6,099 nucleotides of DNA, from contig DASPKX010000112.1 in assembly GCA_035627835.1 (NCBI GenBank), forward strand, positions 1-6,099, in the 5' to 3' direction. This DNA comes from DASPKX01 sp035627835 (GTDB lineage Bacteria; Verrucomicrobiota; Verrucomicrobiia; Limisphaerales; SXQI01). The position numbers were made by a program, and so were the translations under genes. Below the pieces are notes generated by a model that was not told the DNA's origin, did no database searches, and saw nothing but the letters and a program-made list of their open reading frames with translations. Positions 5,046 through 6,099 of this stretch are shown here, in pieces; positions within the stretch are counted from its first letter, which is position 1; each line of letters starts with the position of its first letter.

Positions 5046-5067
5046 CCTCTGAATTCCGCGCGCAATT

Positions 5068-5095
5068 CCCTCCCAAGCGGAGGTGGAATGGAGGG
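5068..5095 (-). terminator. Weak hairpin after the Gre-family gene
   Basis: Just after the stop at 5098, CCCTCC (5068-5073) can pair with GGAGGG (5090-5095), or CCTCC (5069-5073) with GGAGG (5079-5083). No clear T run follows on the minus strand, so termination here is doubtful. Confidence 0.25.
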
Positions 5096-5097
5096 TC

Positions 5098-5613
5098 TTA
5101 TTCGTTGGTGTAGGTGATGCCGATGACCGTAAGAGTTTGCGTACCGGCAGGAAATTTGAAGTTGATGGCTTCGCCGAGGGAACGGTTTAGAAGCGCATTG
5201 GCGAGGGGCGACCGCCAGCTCACCCAGTTTCGATCCAAGTCCACTTCATCGACTCCCACGATGCGGTAAGTGGATTCTTCGCCCTTGTCACTGCGCACGT
5301 TAACCGTTGCACCAAAGCGCACTTTGTTTTCCCCAGGAGGTGGAGGCGAGGGAACGACTGCGGATGCGAGGATTGCGGAGAGGAGTCTGATCTCCTCGTC
5401 GATGGCGGCAAGTTGCTCGAGTTTTTCGGGCGAATTGCGGGCGTTGGCCAGTTGAGGGCGGACCTGATCGGTTAACCGTTGGAGTTCCTCACGAAAGCGA
5501 GCGGCGCCGTCTGGTGTGAGATAGTTCTTCGTTCCGGGTGGAAGCGACGCGGAGGCCGGGGCGCGTCCGAGCCGTTCGACCGATGTGGACTCCTTAGTGA
5601 ACGCTTTGCTCAT
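5098..5613 (-). CDS. GreA/GreB-family transcription factor with shortened coiled coil
   Basis: Gre factors enter the RNA polymerase secondary channel and rescue backtracked complexes by stimulating transcript cleavage. This 171-residue member has an extra N-terminal tail (1-28), a family-typical opening YLTPDGAARFREELQRL (31-47), a coiled-coil region to about residue 86, a PSPPPP linker (88-93), and a full C-terminal FKBP-like domain: FGATVNV (100-106), TYRIVGVDEVDL (115-126), SPLANALLNRSLGEAI (135-150) and PAGTQTLTVIGITY (155-168). Between REEL and FGATV there are 55 residues, against 69 in E. coli GreA. The acidic tip motif (GDLKENAEY with Asp41 and Glu44) is absent, replaced by a short turn near NSPEK (60-64). 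It may therefore bind polymerase and compete with true Gre factors rather than promote cleavage, as Gfh1 or Rnk do in other bacteria. The start at 5613 is preferred over 5640 because of the promoter position. Confidence 0.85.
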   Translation of the reverse strand: MSKAFTKESTSVERLGRAPASASLPPGTKNYLTPDGAARFREELQRLTDQVRPQLANARNSPEKLEQLAAIDEEIRLLSAILASAVVPSPPPPGENKVRFGATVNVRSDKGEESTYRIVGVDEVDLDRNWVSWRSPLANALLNRSLGEAINFKFPAGTQTLTVIGITYTNE

Positions 5614-5620
5614 GCAAAGC

Positions 5621-5626
5621 AATATA
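5621..5626 (-). promoter_or_regulatory. Possible -10 box giving a leaderless Gre-family mRNA
   Basis: TATATT on the minus strand ends seven bases before the ATG at 5613, so transcription would start at or next to the A of the start codon. No Shine-Dalgarno is present, which fits. No good -35 is seen at 16-18 bases. Confidence 0.35.
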
Positions 5627-5707
5627 CCCGAATGACGCAAAAAAGGGCTAATGGCGCAGTTCCTCTATTAAGTTTGATAATTTCTGCTAGCCACGAACGG
5701 GGAAACT

Positions 5708-5713
5708 TATAAA
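5708..5713 (+). promoter_or_regulatory. Possible -10 box of the right-hand lipoprotein gene
   Basis: TATAAA lies 11 bases before the ATG at 5725, implying a very short leader. The -35 region (near 5685) is a poor match. A second AT-rich element, TTGATAAT at 5673-5680, could serve instead. Confidence 0.25.
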
Positions 5714-5724
5714 GTTCGTCTCGC

Positions 5725-6099
5725 ATGAAGGCTGCACCCCAAAGATATAGGTTATTTTCCAGTTTACGAAGAGTCTGGGCCTCGAGAGCAGGCATTTGCC
5801 TTGCGGCTCTAGTTTTCACGGGCGGGTCCTTTGTTGGATGCACAACTCCGGAGCAAACAGTGGGGCTGGCGGTCGCAGGAGCAACACTGAGCGGCTCGCA
5901 AATGATCACCGACGAGCTGGAGCAAATATATTACCTGGGCGTCTTCGATCCACTGGAGCAACTTCCCCCAACAATCTATCGCGTAACGGTGCGCGGCCAA
6001 TCGAGCGCGTTGAACCGCTCCAAGTTTGCTTCGGGATGGGTGCCGGCGCCGTTTATCGACTCACTTTCTGCGCGGGTGTTAGAGGATGATAATGGGGTG
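5725..6099 (+). CDS. Predicted lipoprotein, N-terminal part (runs off right edge)
   Basis: One hundred and twenty-five residues are visible and the frame is open to the end. A long basic N-region (RYRLFSSLRRVWASR, 7-21), a hydrophobic core (23-36) and a lipobox FVGC ending at Cys39 indicate a secreted lipoprotein; Arg15-Arg16 make a Tat route conceivable but the motif is weak. The mature start holds a small Ala/Gly-rich segment (VGLAVAGATLSG, 44-55), then a domain with LGVFDPLEQLPPTIYRVTVRG and a KFASGWVPAPFIDSL stretch (105-119). Similar short domains occur in uncharacterised verrucomicrobial lipoproteins (from memory). It would be a substrate of an Lgt-type enzyme such as the one at 1025-1939. 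It diverges from the Gre-family gene across a 111-base gap. No Shine-Dalgarno is seen before the ATG. Function unknown. Confidence 0.7.
   Translation, partial: MKAAPQRYRLFSSLRRVWASRAGICLAALVFTGGSFVGCTTPEQTVGLAVAGATLSGSQMITDELEQIYYLGVFDPLEQLPPTIYRVTVRGQSSALNRSKFASGWVPAPFIDSLSARVLEDDNGV

Overview
The window looks like chromosomal DNA from a Gram-negative bacterium, most likely a member of the Verrucomicrobiota (a Pedosphaera/Limisphaerales-type soil lineage). This is an inference from protein style: a glycine-zipper lipoprotein with an 'ALEQAGIADDQMIEKL' module, an Lgt-family protein with a GCFLAGCCWG core, a tiny CxxC/CxxC zinc ribbon beside a double-domain nucleoside diphosphate kinase, and frequent absence of Shine-Dalgarno sequences. 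No rRNA, tRNA, CRISPR array or classical insertion sequence was seen.

Layout, left to right. Positions 1-569 (minus) hold the start of a glycine-zipper/EF-hand lipoprotein that runs off the left edge. A 455-base gap follows. It contains a plus-strand intrinsic terminator with no obvious gene before it (664-688), a possible 37-residue exported peptide (822-935) and a strong hairpin (985-1013) whose 3' arm holds the likely ribosome-binding site of the next gene. An Lgt-family membrane protein (1025-1939, plus) meets a GNAT acetyltransferase (1936-2448, minus) tail to tail, with overlapping stop codons. The GNAT is the last gene of a minus-strand cluster: zinc ribbon (3965-4144), two-domain NDK (2766-3941), small two-helix membrane protein (2474-2701), GNAT. 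A plausible promoter lies at 4200-4229.

Right of that cluster is the most unusual part. A 226-residue protein of unknown function (4310-4990, minus) is bracketed by same-orientation CGTGTA repeats. Four copies with an exact 10-base period lie at its 3' end, where they encode its last residues and stop. Two copies lie in its promoter region, one inside a near-palindrome. A 14-base perfect direct repeat is shared by both flanks. This could be an autoregulated gene with its own operators or a small mobile cassette; the sequence alone does not decide.

Next is a GreA/GreB-family protein (5098-5613, minus) whose coiled coil is about two heptads shorter than in E. coli GreA and lacks the acidic tip motif. 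It probably binds RNA polymerase without stimulating transcript cleavage in the usual way. Diverging from it is the start of another lipoprotein (5725 to the right edge, plus).

Two exported lipoproteins and an Lgt-type enzyme in 6 kb fit a general envelope theme. The NDK cluster suggests nucleotide metabolism. No single pathway clearly ties the whole window together.
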